Source of the DNA: Flavisolibacter tropicus
GTDB lineage: Bacteria > Bacteroidota > Bacteroidia > Chitinophagales > Chitinophagaceae
DNA: 64,000 bases
Assembly: GCF_001644645.1 (NCBI RefSeq)
Contig: NZ_CP011390.1
Span: 3,716,001-3,780,000 of the forward strand
Reading direction: 5' to 3'
Shown: positions 53,941-62,430 of the stretch, in pieces
Layout of the letters: each line of letters begins with the position of its first letter
Position numbering within the stretch: position 1 is the stretch's first letter
Translations under genes and position numbers: made by a program
The notes under the pieces: generated by a model
Told to the model about the DNA's origin: nothing
What the model saw: only the letters and a program-made list of their open reading frames with translations
Databases searched by the model: none

Positions 53941-54102
53941 ATGAGCATACTAAACCCAAAATCAAAGAAAGGTGACAAGAAAAACGGGGCTTCAAAAAAC
54001 GGCGGGCAAGCATCGAAATTTATTACCAATAAGTCGTCCGTAAAAAGTAATGCTGGCTTTGCTAAAAAACCAATGACTGGCGGCACACAGCGCGGCAGCT
54101 AA
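53941..54102 (+). CDS. 53-residue Lys/Gly-rich basic protein
   Basis: The peptide starts MSILNPKSKKGDKKNGASKN and ends GTQRGS. It is strongly basic (about 12 Lys), soluble and without Cys. Clean ATG/stop and a strong terminator 20 bases downstream support a gene. It could bind nucleic acid, but no domain is recognised. Confidence 0.7.
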   Translation: MSILNPKSKKGDKKNGASKNGGQASKFITNKSSVKSNAGFAKKPMTGGTQRGS

Positions 54103-54121
54103 AAGGTATTACACCAAATGA

Positions 54122-54165
54122 CATAAAGCAAAAGCCACTCTTTAAAGAGTGGCTTTTGCTTTATG
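54122..54165. terminator. 44-base perfect hairpin, bidirectional terminator
   Basis: The hairpin is perfectly self-complementary from CATAAAGCAAAAGCCACTC to its complement GAGTGGCTTTTGCTTTATG. It lies between the convergent 53941 and 54184 genes. Confidence 0.88.
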
Positions 54166-54183
54166 GTAACGAATGGTGATTTA

Positions 54184-55041
54184 CTATTTAAAAATCGTTG
54201 CAAAGAAAGCTTTCATATCGTTCCAGGAAGCCGTATCAGCAGCACCATTGTATTCAATGGGCATATTGAACTTTTTGCCAGTTTCGGTAGCCGCTGGATT
54301 AGTAAAGGCATGGGTGGCATTGGGATAGGCCTTAAATGTATAGTTAGCACCAATTGAGTCCATTGACTTTTTAAATGCAGCTACTTCTGCTTCAGATACA
54401 AACTTGTCGGCGGCACCATGTGCTACCAGGATGTTTGCTTTCAGCAAATCTTTTTTAGGTTGTACCCCCGACAGGTTGCCGTGAAAGCTAACCACTCCTT
54501 TTAATGGAGCACCCAGCTTGGCTGCATTCAGTACCACAAAGCCACCATAACAGTAGCCGATGGCAGCCATATTAGCGGTGTCAACTTGTGGATAGGTTTT
54601 TAATTTATTCATGGCCGCCTCCAGGCGGGTAAGGGTCATTTGGGGATTTTTATAAAAAGGCATAGCCATTGCCTCAGCTTCCTTTGGATTGGCTGCTGTT
54701 TTTCCATCACCATACATGTCTACCGCCATGGCGATGTAGCCTAACTCGGCCAACTGCTTAGCACGGCTGCGGGTGTAATCGTTTTGTCCCCACCATTCGT
54801 GTACGACCAATACTGCAGGCCGCTTGCCCTCCTTGGCTGCATCGTAAACAATATAACCATTAGCTGTAACCGTGTCTTCTGTGTATGTTACGTTTTCCTC
54901 TTTGAGTTGTGCTGCAGAGGATGGTTGTGTAGTCATGGTTGTATCGTTGGTGGTTGTTGTAGACTTGGAATCGTTGCTATTACAAGAGGTGGCTAAAACT
55001 GCCAGGGTAAGCATAGCAAAAAAGAGAGGTTTGGGTTTCAT
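54184..55041 (-). CDS. dienelactone hydrolase family lipoprotein
   Basis: This 285-residue protein has a lipoprotein signal (LAVLATSC) and a Ser/Thr-rich linker. The dienelactone hydrolase fold follows: VLVVHEWWGQNDYTRSRAKQ, the nucleophile elbow IGYCYGGFV (Cys), an acid in GAADKFVSEAE and the final His in YPNATHAFTNP. The Cys-His-Asp triad is complete. The substrate is unknown. It is a single gene. Confidence 0.9.
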   Translation of the reverse strand: MKPKPLFFAMLTLAVLATSCNSNDSKSTTTTNDTTMTTQPSSAAQLKEENVTYTEDTVTANGYIVYDAAKEGKRPAVLVVHEWWGQNDYTRSRAKQLAELGYIAMAVDMYGDGKTAANPKEAEAMAMPFYKNPQMTLTRLEAAMNKLKTYPQVDTANMAAIGYCYGGFVVLNAAKLGAPLKGVVSFHGNLSGVQPKKDLLKANILVAHGAADKFVSEAEVAAFKKSMDSIGANYTFKAYPNATHAFTNPAATETGKKFNMPIEYNGAADTASWNDMKAFFATIFK

Positions 55042-55079
55042 TATTGTGTTGGTTTAGAGTGTAAAAGTATAAAACCATG

Positions 55080-55160
55080 GGTAAAAGCAATTTCTGATTT
55101 GAGGATCGCTGATGTATGATTTGAAATTTGAGGTTTGATATTTGAAATTGGAGATCTTTA
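55080..55160. repeat. TTTGAGATTTG-type repeat phrases
   Basis: TTCTGATTTGAGG, GATTTGAAATTTGAGG and GATATTTGAAATTGGAG follow one another. The same phrases occur at 30990 and 53430. Confidence 0.6.
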
Positions 55161-55257
55161 AGGCGGGTGTTGCTTCTTTGTCTAATTTTCCCTGTGTTCT
55201 TTTTGATATGTGACAACAGTGAATAACTTACACGCGATTTAGAAAATCAAACATAGC

Positions 55258-56292
55258 ATGCTTTCTATTACTCAAGAACTTATTGAACACTTACACGCCA
55301 GCGATAGCAAGGAGCAACCGCCAGCATTGGCCGGTAGTTATATCAACGTTATTTTAAAGTGTGGTGACGTAAAAGATGCTGAAGCGCTATTACCTGTTTT
55401 TCTAGAAAAGCCAAGTCATTTTTACCGGACACAATTGCTTCCTATTTTAGGAATGTTTGGCACTAACGCTATTGCACAAGGACTCCTTGAAAACTGCTTT
55501 GCTACAAACCAGCTAAAGGCAGACATGCCAGAAGAACTATTGCATGTACTGGGACAGTTACGGTATGAACCCGCAATAGATATGCTCTCTAGTTATGCGC
55601 TTAGTGATACCAGTGGGTATTATCCTAGCAAGTATGCCGTATTGGGATTGTTGCATTTTCCCTGCGAAGGCTATGAACAACAGATAGAAGCAGCGATCCG
55701 TAACACCTTTGGTAAAAACCTATTCAACGAGTTTGTGCCCAGCCTGGTATGCAAACTGAAAAACCGCGATGCGTTATTGCCCATTTTATATGAGCAAGGT
55801 GTTACAGTATGTTCTACCGACTGCAATGCGGGGCTTTTGCTAGGCTTTGCACTAAGTGGTGTCGAAGGCGCCAACTATATTAGAAAGGCTTTGTTTGACC
55901 CGGCATGGGAAGCTGACGCTACTGGTACCGGAACAGCTTATTGGGCCAGTAAGAGCATGCAATACACTGGCGTTAGCTTTGAAGAGTTGTATGCAGCTAT
56001 AAAGCAAGAAGACAATCCAGATAAGCTTGATTATCAGCTTCGGGTTTTTGAAAGCTTACTCTCCCGTCGATTAGAAAGTGTAGAAGAGCCGTTACGCTTA
56101 GAGCATAGTAAGTCAAAAGAAAGTTTTACTACTCTATATGAACTGTTGTTTCGTTGGGCAACACCTAATCGGCAAAATAATATTTTGGACCTAGCAGAGA
56201 AGGTGGATCGCGAGCAAGACTTTTACCTACTTGAAAAAGTCTTATTACAGAAGGTAGAAGAGGAATGTCTTTTGAAAGTAATCCGGTTGTAA
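55258..56292 (+). CDS. hypothetical HEAT-like alpha-helical protein
   Basis: This 344-residue cytosolic protein is helix-rich, with repeated helical pairs (AEALLPVFLEKPSHFYRTQLL, AIDMLSSYALSDTSGYYPSK, YAVLGLLHFPCEG) suggesting HEAT-like repeats. No enzyme motif is seen. It is a single gene without obvious neighbours in function. Confidence 0.65.
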   Translation: MLSITQELIEHLHASDSKEQPPALAGSYINVILKCGDVKDAEALLPVFLEKPSHFYRTQLLPILGMFGTNAIAQGLLENCFATNQLKADMPEELLHVLGQLRYEPAIDMLSSYALSDTSGYYPSKYAVLGLLHFPCEGYEQQIEAAIRNTFGKNLFNEFVPSLVCKLKNRDALLPILYEQGVTVCSTDCNAGLLLGFALSGVEGANYIRKALFDPAWEADATGTGTAYWASKSMQYTGVSFEELYAAIKQEDNPDKLDYQLRVFESLLSRRLESVEEPLRLEHSKSKESFTTLYELLFRWATPNRQNNILDLAEKVDREQDFYLLEKVLLQKVEEECLLKVIRL

Positions 56293-56351
56293 AGCCTACG
56301 TTTAGATAAGACTATCTATATTCTTATCTTACTTGTCTTATTCTATATAGG

Positions 56352-56795
56352 TTATCTACCGGTGTTGACTATTTGAATAAAAGGCTTTTTGCCAATGCGT
56401 ACTTTGGCAGTAGCAGGTACCAGGTCTTTTGAAAGAAAACAAACAATCCAGAAAATAAAAGCTACGCTACCATATGCAAACGTATCGCCCCAAATACTTA
56501 ATGGTGTATTGATCTTTGCATCGGAAGGATTGGAAGCAATGTAACGGACTGGTACCTGATCGCCATACTTGTAATCCTGGTCCATACCCTGAAACCAAAT
56601 GGTATCCTTTGCTACCGAAAAACTCACTAAGGCATAAGTGCTGGGTCCTAGGTTCATACCTGTATGTTCTCCAATTCCCTGCACCTTGCCAACGGCTTTT
56701 TCAGACCGCAGCAGCCACACCAGATTGGTGATCATAAATGGTGACAGCACTAGCAGCAACAGTGAAAAGAAGAACTGGTTTTTACTGAGTAGCAT
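56352..56795 (-). CDS. DUF3592 membrane protein
   Basis: This 147-residue protein has an N-terminal and a C-terminal membrane helix around a DUF3592 beta domain. The domain has YALVSFSVAKDTIWFQG and the typical closing YGDQVPVRYIASNPSDAKI. Many relatives sit near stress or envelope genes, and the function is unknown. The chosen ATG at 56795 gives a membrane-helix start; 56858 is an alternative that adds a leader. Confidence 0.75.
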   Translation of the reverse strand: MLLSKNQFFFSLLLLVLSPFMITNLVWLLRSEKAVGKVQGIGEHTGMNLGPSTYALVSFSVAKDTIWFQGMDQDYKYGDQVPVRYIASNPSDAKINTPLSIWGDTFAYGSVAFIFWIVCFLSKDLVPATAKVRIGKKPFIQIVNTGR

Positions 56796-56910
56796 ACCCG
56801 AAGGTAGGGGAAGTGCCTGCAATAGCAAGATGCTTTTTCGTGAGACGTGAGCCGACAAATGTGAGCACTTAAATGCAAAATGTAATTATGATTACTGCCT
56901 TTAAAGGGTG

Positions 56911-57492
56911 CTACTTTCTATTGGACATTTGGCGTCGGGTGCGACTCAGTGTTTCTGGCGTAAGGCCTAAATATGATGCGATCATATGCTGTGGCACACG
57001 CTGTACAATATCGGGATAGGTTTTAATCAAATTTGTATAACGCTCCTCTGTAGACATGGTAAACATAGCTGTAATGCGACGCTGCAGAGCGATATAAGCG
57101 CTTTGCATTTGCAGACGAATAAAATGTTCATACTGCGGAATACGTTTGATCAATTCTTCCTGGGCAGTATTGCTTATCAATAGCAATTCACAATCTTCCA
57201 GGGCTTCGATATTGTAAGTAGCCGGTTCGCCGGTAATAAAACTATACAAGTCTGCGATGGTCCATCCCTCTACAGCGAACTGGACAATGTGTTCGCCTCC
57301 TTTTTCATCAATGGTATAAGCACGCAAAGCGCCTTTCTCTACAAATGCGGCGTGTTTGGAAACATCACCTTCCTGCAAAAGGTATTGGCGCTTGCGCAAT
57401 TTTTTTGGTGTGAGATAGCCCTTGAATATTTCCTGCTCTTCTGCTGTGAGACTTATTTTAGCCGTAAGACTTTTAAAAAACAATTCGTACAT
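56911..57492 (-). CDS. Crp/Fnr-family transcriptional regulator
   Basis: This 193-residue protein has a cyclic-nucleotide-binding-like domain (KLRKRQYLLQEGDVSKHAAF, then VEGWTIADLYSFITGEPATY). The C-terminal winged helix is Crp-type (PQHMIASYLGLTPETLSRTR). It lacks clear cAMP-binding residues. The ATG at 57492 is chosen because a candidate -7 element (57510-57517) lies just upstream; a start at 57501 is also possible, and 57546 would place the promoter inside the gene. Confidence 0.88.
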   Translation of the reverse strand: MYELFFKSLTAKISLTAEEQEIFKGYLTPKKLRKRQYLLQEGDVSKHAAFVEKGALRAYTIDEKGGEHIVQFAVEGWTIADLYSFITGEPATYNIEALEDCELLLISNTAQEELIKRIPQYEHFIRLQMQSAYIALQRRITAMFTMSTEERYTNLIKTYPDIVQRVPQHMIASYLGLTPETLSRTRRQMSNRK

Positions 57493-57509
57493 ACCCGTCA
57501 TTATCGACG

Positions 57510-57517
57510 CAAAAGTA
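57510..57517 (-). promoter_or_regulatory. candidate -7 element of Crp/Fnr gene
   Basis: TACTTTTG on the minus strand fits TAnnTTTG, 18 bases before the ATG at 57492. No clear -33 TTG is at the right distance. Confidence 0.42.
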
Positions 57518-57546
57518 GTGGTTCCTTTTTGCCTTCGTTTTCTCAA

Positions 57547-57877
57547 TTAACGATCAAAAAGGTAAGTTTCCTATGATATACTACGGAAAAAAAGAGGTGA
57601 AAACTGTGATTGCAAAGGTGCGCCTAATCCTATAGGAGTCAAGCTGTTCGGCACTTTACATAATGGGAAAACCCTATGAATAGGGTACAAAACCGAAAGC
57701 CTTGGTAAATATGAAGCAAAAATTTTTGGGTTCGCAATTTTAGCATTATTATTGCATCGGAAACTGTTGAGAGGTTCTTTCTTTCTCACTCACAAGTCGA
57801 GTTTTCAATTTCCATTCAATAATCAAATCATTAGCTAAGGATTTCGCCCCATTTAGTTTTTTAAACGACCATTTACT
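57547..57877. other. rho upstream region
   Basis: It includes a small hairpin CCCTAT-GAAT-AGGG near 57672-57688. No gene or repeat phrase is visible. Confidence 0.45.
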
Positions 57878-59527
57878 ATGTACGACATTTTGCAGTTGAA
57901 CGACATGCTTGTTCCAGAATTGCTGGATATAGCCGAACGACTAGACATTACCGATGCCAGAAAACTGGATAAACAAGGATTAATTTACAAAATTTTGGAC
58001 AAGCAAGCTGTAGCCGGAGCCGGGAAAACCGCTGCGAATGGCGAAGAAAAACCCCGCCGCAAACGCATTGTAAAGGCATCGACTGCTAATACTACTGAAG
58101 AAGCTATTGTAGAAGATACTGCAACTCCAGTAGCTGAAGCGAAAGTAGAAAGCAAAAAGGCGCAGCCCAAACGCGAAGAACGTCCTAAGCGTACCCGTAA
58201 AAAAACTGATGGTGGTGATGTAGCTACAGCTACAGAAGCTGATAGCGATACAGCGACTCCGGAACCGATTATTGAAACCTCTCCTGAATTAGCAGCCTTC
58301 TTTAACGATGAACCAGTAGTACTAGATACTCCACCTGTAGTGGAAAGACCGGCTCAACAAACTGGTGGTCGTAATTTTCAACAACGTCGTGAACAGGCCT
58401 TCAACATTGAGTTTGACGGTGTGATCATAGCAGAAGGTGTATTGGAAATGATGCCTGATGGCTATGGTTTCTTACGTTCTTCTGATTACAACTATTTATC
58501 ATCTCCAGATGATGTATATGTATCGCCTTCTCAAATCAAATTGTTTGGTTTAAAGACCGGTGATACGGTATATGGCTCTGTACGTCCTCCTAAAGAAGGA
58601 GAGAAGTACTTTGCTCTTTTAAAAGTAGAAAGCATTAATGGCAAAAGTCCTGAAGAAGTACGCGACCGTGTACCTTTTGACTACCTGACGCCATTATTCC
58701 CATTCGAAAAGCTGAACTTATTTACCAGACCGGACAACTACAGCACCCGTATTATGGACCTGTTTACCCCAATAGGTAAAGGTCAGCGTGGATTGATTGT
58801 AGCCCAGCCAAAAACTGGTAAAACCATGCTGTTGAAATCAGTAGCTAACGCTATTGCTGAGAACCATCCAGAGTGTTACCTGATGATCGTGTTGGTAGAT
58901 GAACGTCCGGAAGAGGTAACCGATATGGAGCGTAGCGTAAAAGCAGAAGTAATTGCTTCTACGTTTGATGAACCAGCAGAAAAGCACGTGAAAGTATCTA
59001 CCATTGCTCTTCAAAAAGCTAAGCGTTTGGTGGAATGCGGCCATGATGTAATAATCCTGTTAGACTCTATTACACGTTTAGCACGTGCACACAATACAGT
59101 AGCGCCAGCCTCCGGTAAAGTATTATCTGGTGGTGTGGAAGCCAATGCGATGCAGAAGCCTAAGCAATTCTTTGGTGCGGCCCGTAAAATTGAGAATGGT
59201 GGCTCTTTAACCATTCTTGCTACTGCTCTGATTGATACTGGCTCTAAAATGGATGAGGTAATCTTTGAAGAATTCAAGGGTACTGGTAACATGGAATTAC
59301 AGTTGGATCGCCGCTTAGCGAACAAGCGTGTATTCCCTGCTATTGACCTTGTAGCCTCTTCTACCCGTAGAGATGACCTATTACTAGAAAGAGATGTATT
59401 ACAACGTATGAACCTGTTGCGTGTTTACCTGACGGATATGAACTCAGAAGAAGCAATGAATGAATTGCTGAAACGCATGCGCGGAACCAAGAGTAATGAA
59501 GAGTTTTTGGCTTCTATGAACCGCTAA
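57878..59527 (+). CDS. rho: transcription termination factor Rho
   Basis: This 549-residue Rho starts [20 protein letters not shown]. It carries a long charged insertion (about 50-150, Glu/Lys/Ala/Thr-rich). The cold-shock-like RNA-binding domain follows ([20 protein letters not shown]), then the RecA-type ATPase with Walker A QPKTGKT near 313. The Q-loop and R-loop regions are complete ([20 protein letters not shown]). It ends Rho-dependent transcripts. The insertion is a feature of Bacteroidota Rho. Its own transcript ends at an intrinsic hairpin. Confidence 0.96.
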   Translation: MYDILQLNDMLVPELLDIAERLDITDARKLDKQGLIYKILDKQAVAGAGKTAANGEEKPRRKRIVKASTANTTEEAIVEDTATPVAEAKVESKKAQPKREERPKRTRKKTDGGDVATATEADSDTATPEPIIETSPELAAFFNDEPVVLDTPPVVERPAQQTGGRNFQQRREQAFNIEFDGVIIAEGVLEMMPDGYGFLRSSDYNYLSSPDDVYVSPSQIKLFGLKTGDTVYGSVRPPKEGEKYFALLKVESINGKSPEEVRDRVPFDYLTPLFPFEKLNLFTRPDNYSTRIMDLFTPIGKGQRGLIVAQPKTGKTMLLKSVANAIAENHPECYLMIVLVDERPEEVTDMERSVKAEVIASTFDEPAEKHVKVSTIALQKAKRLVECGHDVIILLDSITRLARAHNTVAPASGKVLSGGVEANAMQKPKQFFGAARKIENGGSLTILATALIDTGSKMDEVIFEEFKGTGNMELQLDRRLANKRVFPAIDLVASSTRRDDLLLERDVLQRMNLLRVYLTDMNSEEAMNELLKRMRGTKSNEEFLASMNR

Positions 59528-59555
59528 CAGCAGCGCTTACTTATAACTGATCAAT

Positions 59556-59587
59556 ATAAAATGAGACCTCTACGGTCTCATTTTTGT
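59556..59587 (+). terminator. intrinsic terminator of rho
   Basis: AAATGAGACC and GGTCTCATTT arms with a five-base loop, then TTTTGTTAT. Confidence 0.88.
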
Positions 59588-59608
59588 TATAGGTTGTCCT
59601 GAATCAAA

Positions 59609-60268
59609 ATGAGTAATATGAAGACAACAACAATTTTTAGCCTATTGGCAACAAGTCTTACAGTAGGATTTGTAGCCTGTGGCGAGAATGGCAACAACAC
59701 GGATAGCGGAGACACAACAGTAACAGCTAGCACGACTACTGAAAGTTCAACTACAACAACGACCAGCACGGTGAACTATGCTGCCATGGCGGATTCTTTT
59801 TCAGTAGGGAACAATGAGGGACGCTACTTGGATCCCAAAACGGGTAAGTCTATTAAAATACGTGTAGACCCGCAAAGCGGACGACGCGTAAACGCTGCAA
59901 CCGGTGAACCAGTATGGCGTTATGTAGACAACAGAACCTGGTGGGTATATGGTGGTGATGATTGGGAACCCCAAGGTGAGGCACGCATGGAAGGAAGCAA
60001 TCTGCAGTATAAAGGTGAAAATGATGCATGGGTAACCTACGATGAGAAGTGGCCAGATGATAATACGAAAATGGAAGCGTGGAAAACAAAATATGCTGAC
60101 GGATCTAAAGAAGAAATGCAGGAAAATGGTAATCAGAAATACAAAGACAGCGACATTAAAATAAAAACAGAAAAAGACGGTGATTTCCGTATTAAAACAA
60201 AAGACGGCATCAAGATCAAAAAAGATGAAGATGGTGTTCGCGTAAAAGATAAAAAAGACAACAAGTAA
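59609..60268 (+). CDS. lipoprotein with charged KDG-repeat tail
   Basis: This 219-residue protein has a lipoprotein leader (lipobox VGFVAC) and a Thr/Ser-rich linker. The middle domain has PQSGRRVNAATGEPVWRYVD. The highly charged tail repeats IK-x-K-x-DG motifs (DIKIKTEKDGDFRIKTKDGI). No firm family is recognised. The terminator lies 25 bases after it. An internal ATG at 59618 is an alternative start. Confidence 0.72.
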   Translation: MSNMKTTTIFSLLATSLTVGFVACGENGNNTDSGDTTVTASTTTESSTTTTTSTVNYAAMADSFSVGNNEGRYLDPKTGKSIKIRVDPQSGRRVNAATGEPVWRYVDNRTWWVYGGDDWEPQGEARMEGSNLQYKGENDAWVTYDEKWPDDNTKMEAWKTKYADGSKEEMQENGNQKYKDSDIKIKTEKDGDFRIKTKDGIKIKKDEDGVRVKDKKDNK

Positions 60269-60289
60269 CAAAGCAGTCTATTCTTTGTT

Positions 60290-60322
60290 AAAAAGCTCCT
60301 TTAAACGGGAGCTTTTTTTATT
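60290..60322 (+). terminator. intrinsic terminator of lipoprotein gene
   Basis: AAAAAGCTCC and GGGAGCTTTTT arms with a loop of TTTAAAC, then T-run. Confidence 0.88.
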
Positions 60323-60338
60323 ATGCCGCGCCGACTGA

Positions 60339-60346
60339 TAACTTTG
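60339..60346 (+). promoter_or_regulatory. candidate -7 element of mnmH operon
   Basis: TAACTTTG fits TAnnTTTG. It ends 5 bases before the GTG start at 60352, so a transcript from it would be leaderless or nearly so. Confidence 0.4.
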
Positions 60347-60351
60347 TACTT

Positions 60352-61446
60352 GTGACCACCGACAAACTTCATATCACCTCCTTTTTACAACAACATGTCA
60401 ACCATTTGACCATTGATGTACGCTCGCCGAAAGAGTATGAACACGCCCATATGCCAGGAGCTGTGAGTGTTCCCATATTTGATAACGAAGAGCGAAAGAT
60501 CATTGGTACGATCTATAAACAGCAAAGCCAGAAACTGGCAATAAAAAAGGGACTGGAATTTTTTGGACCCAAGATGAGAGGAATCGTAGAGAAGGTTGAA
60601 GAAATTTTAGATTGCAGATTGCAGATTGCAGATTCTGAAAAACAATCGCCAATCGCCAATCGCCAATCTGAACTCTTTATCTATTGCTGGCGAGGAGGCA
60701 TGCGCAGCGGTGCAATGGCCTGGCTGCTACAGTTGTATGGATTTAAAGTGCATTTGCTGGCGGGTGGTTATAAAAGCTATCGCCGCTGGGCATTGGAACA
60801 ATTAGCTGCTCCACACGATTTGAAAATATTAGGAGGCTATACCGGTTCAGGGAAAACAGAAGTGTTGAATCAACTGGAAGCAGAAGGCGCCTGCGCTATC
60901 GATCTTGAAGAACTGGCACGCCACAAAGGGTCGGCTTTTGGCAACATGGAACAAGTTCCACAACCCAGCCAGGAAATGTTTGAGAACTTGTTGGCTTACG
61001 CTCTATATGAACAGTATACTAAACCAGGGGCAACACCATCTATTTGGATAGAGGATGAGAGCCAACGAATTGGCTTAACCAATATTCCACAACCCTTTTG
61101 GCTAACGATGCGCCGTTCACCTTTGTACTTTTTAGACATACCTTTTGAGGAGCGATTGACACACCTGGTAAAAGAATATGGCGGGTATCCGAAAGAAGCT
61201 TTGGCAGAAGGGATTCAACGCATAGCCAAACGTTTAGGCGGCTTAGAAGTGAAGAATGCCTTACAGTACTTAGAAGAAGGTAATATAAACGACTGCTTTT
61301 CTATTCTATTAAAGTATTACGATAAGCTATACCTGAAGGGGTTACACAATCGAAGTGACTTATCTTCGTTATTAACTAAAATCAATTGCTCTGCTGTAAC
61401 TAACAGCAATGCTACAGCCTTATTAACACCATATTCTACTGTATGA
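60352..61446 (+). CDS. mnmH: tRNA 2-selenouridine synthase
   Basis: This 364-residue protein has an N-terminal rhodanese domain (LTIDVRSPKEYEHAHMPGAV), with catalytic C112 in IYCWRGGMRSGAM. A P-loop domain follows (GGYTGSGKTEVL, 161-172). It replaces sulfur by selenium at the wobble U34 of some tRNAs, using selenophosphate. A 22-residue stretch (86-107) is encoded by an intergenic-type repeat. The start is GTG. Its stop overlaps the next gene by 4 bases (ATGA), so it begins an operon ending in selD. Confidence 0.93.
   Translation: MTTDKLHITSFLQQHVNHLTIDVRSPKEYEHAHMPGAVSVPIFDNEERKIIGTIYKQQSQKLAIKKGLEFFGPKMRGIVEKVEEILDCRLQIADSEKQSPIANRQSELFIYCWRGGMRSGAMAWLLQLYGFKVHLLAGGYKSYRRWALEQLAAPHDLKILGGYTGSGKTEVLNQLEAEGACAIDLEELARHKGSAFGNMEQVPQPSQEMFENLLAYALYEQYTKPGATPSIWIEDESQRIGLTNIPQPFWLTMRRSPLYFLDIPFEERLTHLVKEYGGYPKEALAEGIQRIAKRLGGLEVKNALQYLEEGNINDCFSILLKYYDKLYLKGLHNRSDLSSLLTKINCSAVTNSNATALLTPYSTV
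60610..60672. repeat. repeat pair inside mnmH
   Basis: Four GATTGCA-type steps (60610-60636) are followed by inverted CAATCGC steps (60643-60667). Both ends carry TCTGAA. The arms are imperfect inverted repeats and resemble the GATTGCGGATTG phrase at 53498. They are in frame with mnmH. Confidence 0.8.
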
Positions 61447-62429
61447 AAAACCTCGTTTTAGCTTTTACCCTACTCTTTGCTGTTAAAGGCCAATCTCAAG
61501 TGGTAAGTGGCTTGTATGGCGGCACCCTTGTTAACGATAGTACCCACAAGGTGCAAAACTATGAAGTGGCGCTTAGTGAATACCGTGGTAAGATTACCGG
61601 CTACTCGTACACCACCTTCGTTGTAAATGATACGTTTTTTTACAGTGTAAAAACTGTAAAAGCTAATTTGAAGGACAACGAGCTGGTCATCCAAGATGAC
61701 AAGATGATTGTCAATAACTTTCCTGAAGCTCCAGCCAAAGGCGTCAAGCAAACCAATATAATACCCGTAATGGCTGCTGGCCCTGCTGATACCGTACGAG
61801 GTTTCAATGGTAAATGGAGTACGAATCAAACTAAGGTTTATTATTCCCTGTATGGTGGCCTGGAAATGAAGCGGGACAGCGATAGTTCACAATCTGCACT
61901 TATTGGTCATTTGCGTGAATTAAAAATCCTGGGGCCAGCTTATGCAGCGACAAGAACAGATGCTATTGCTGTAGCTGATAATGCCACTAATAAACAGAAG
62001 CAGCCCACAAAAGCGGTGGTGGTTAAAACACCAACAGCAACGACGCCATCTGTTAGTAATACAGCTGTACCAACTTCTATACCTTATGCACAACGTGCTG
62101 AAAAGATATTACAAACACTATCTGTTGGTAGTGATAGTTTAACCCTTTCGTTTTATGATAATGGGGTAGTAGATGGCGATATGATCAGTGTATATGTAAA
62201 TGGAGAAACCGTAATTGACAATACAAAGCTGACCGCTGTAGCTGTTAAAAAGACAATAGCTGTAAATGCAACTGCTGGTGAAATCAAACTAATACTCGTA
62301 GCTGAAACATTGGGAACCTTACCACCAAACACTGGTTTATTAATCATTCAGGATGGTGACAACCGTTATAATGTACACTTCAGCGCGGATCTGCAAACCA
62401 ATGCAGCCATTATATTAAGAAGAAAATAG
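61443..62429 (+). CDS. exported hypothetical protein in the mnmH-selD operon
   Basis: This 328-residue protein has a signal peptide (MKNLVLAFTLLFAVKGQSQ). An N-terminal beta-rich domain (about 20-165, LYGGTLVNDSTHKVQNYEV) is followed by a Thr/Pro/Lys linker (about 175-215). A C-terminal beta domain follows, with LTLSFYDNGVVDGDMISVYV and LGTLPPNTGLLIIQDGDN. The start overlaps mnmH by 4 bases and the stop lies 1 base before selD, so all three are co-translated. No selenium-related motif or Cys is seen, and the family is not known to me. Confidence 0.83.
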   Translation: MKNLVLAFTLLFAVKGQSQVVSGLYGGTLVNDSTHKVQNYEVALSEYRGKITGYSYTTFVVNDTFFYSVKTVKANLKDNELVIQDDKMIVNNFPEAPAKGVKQTNIIPVMAAGPADTVRGFNGKWSTNQTKVYYSLYGGLEMKRDSDSSQSALIGHLRELKILGPAYAATRTDAIAVADNATNKQKQPTKAVVVKTPTATTPSVSNTAVPTSIPYAQRAEKILQTLSVGSDSLTLSFYDNGVVDGDMISVYVNGETVIDNTKLTAVAVKKTIAVNATAGEIKLILVAETLGTLPPNTGLLIIQDGDNRYNVHFSADLQTNAAIILRRK

Positions 62430-62430
62430 T

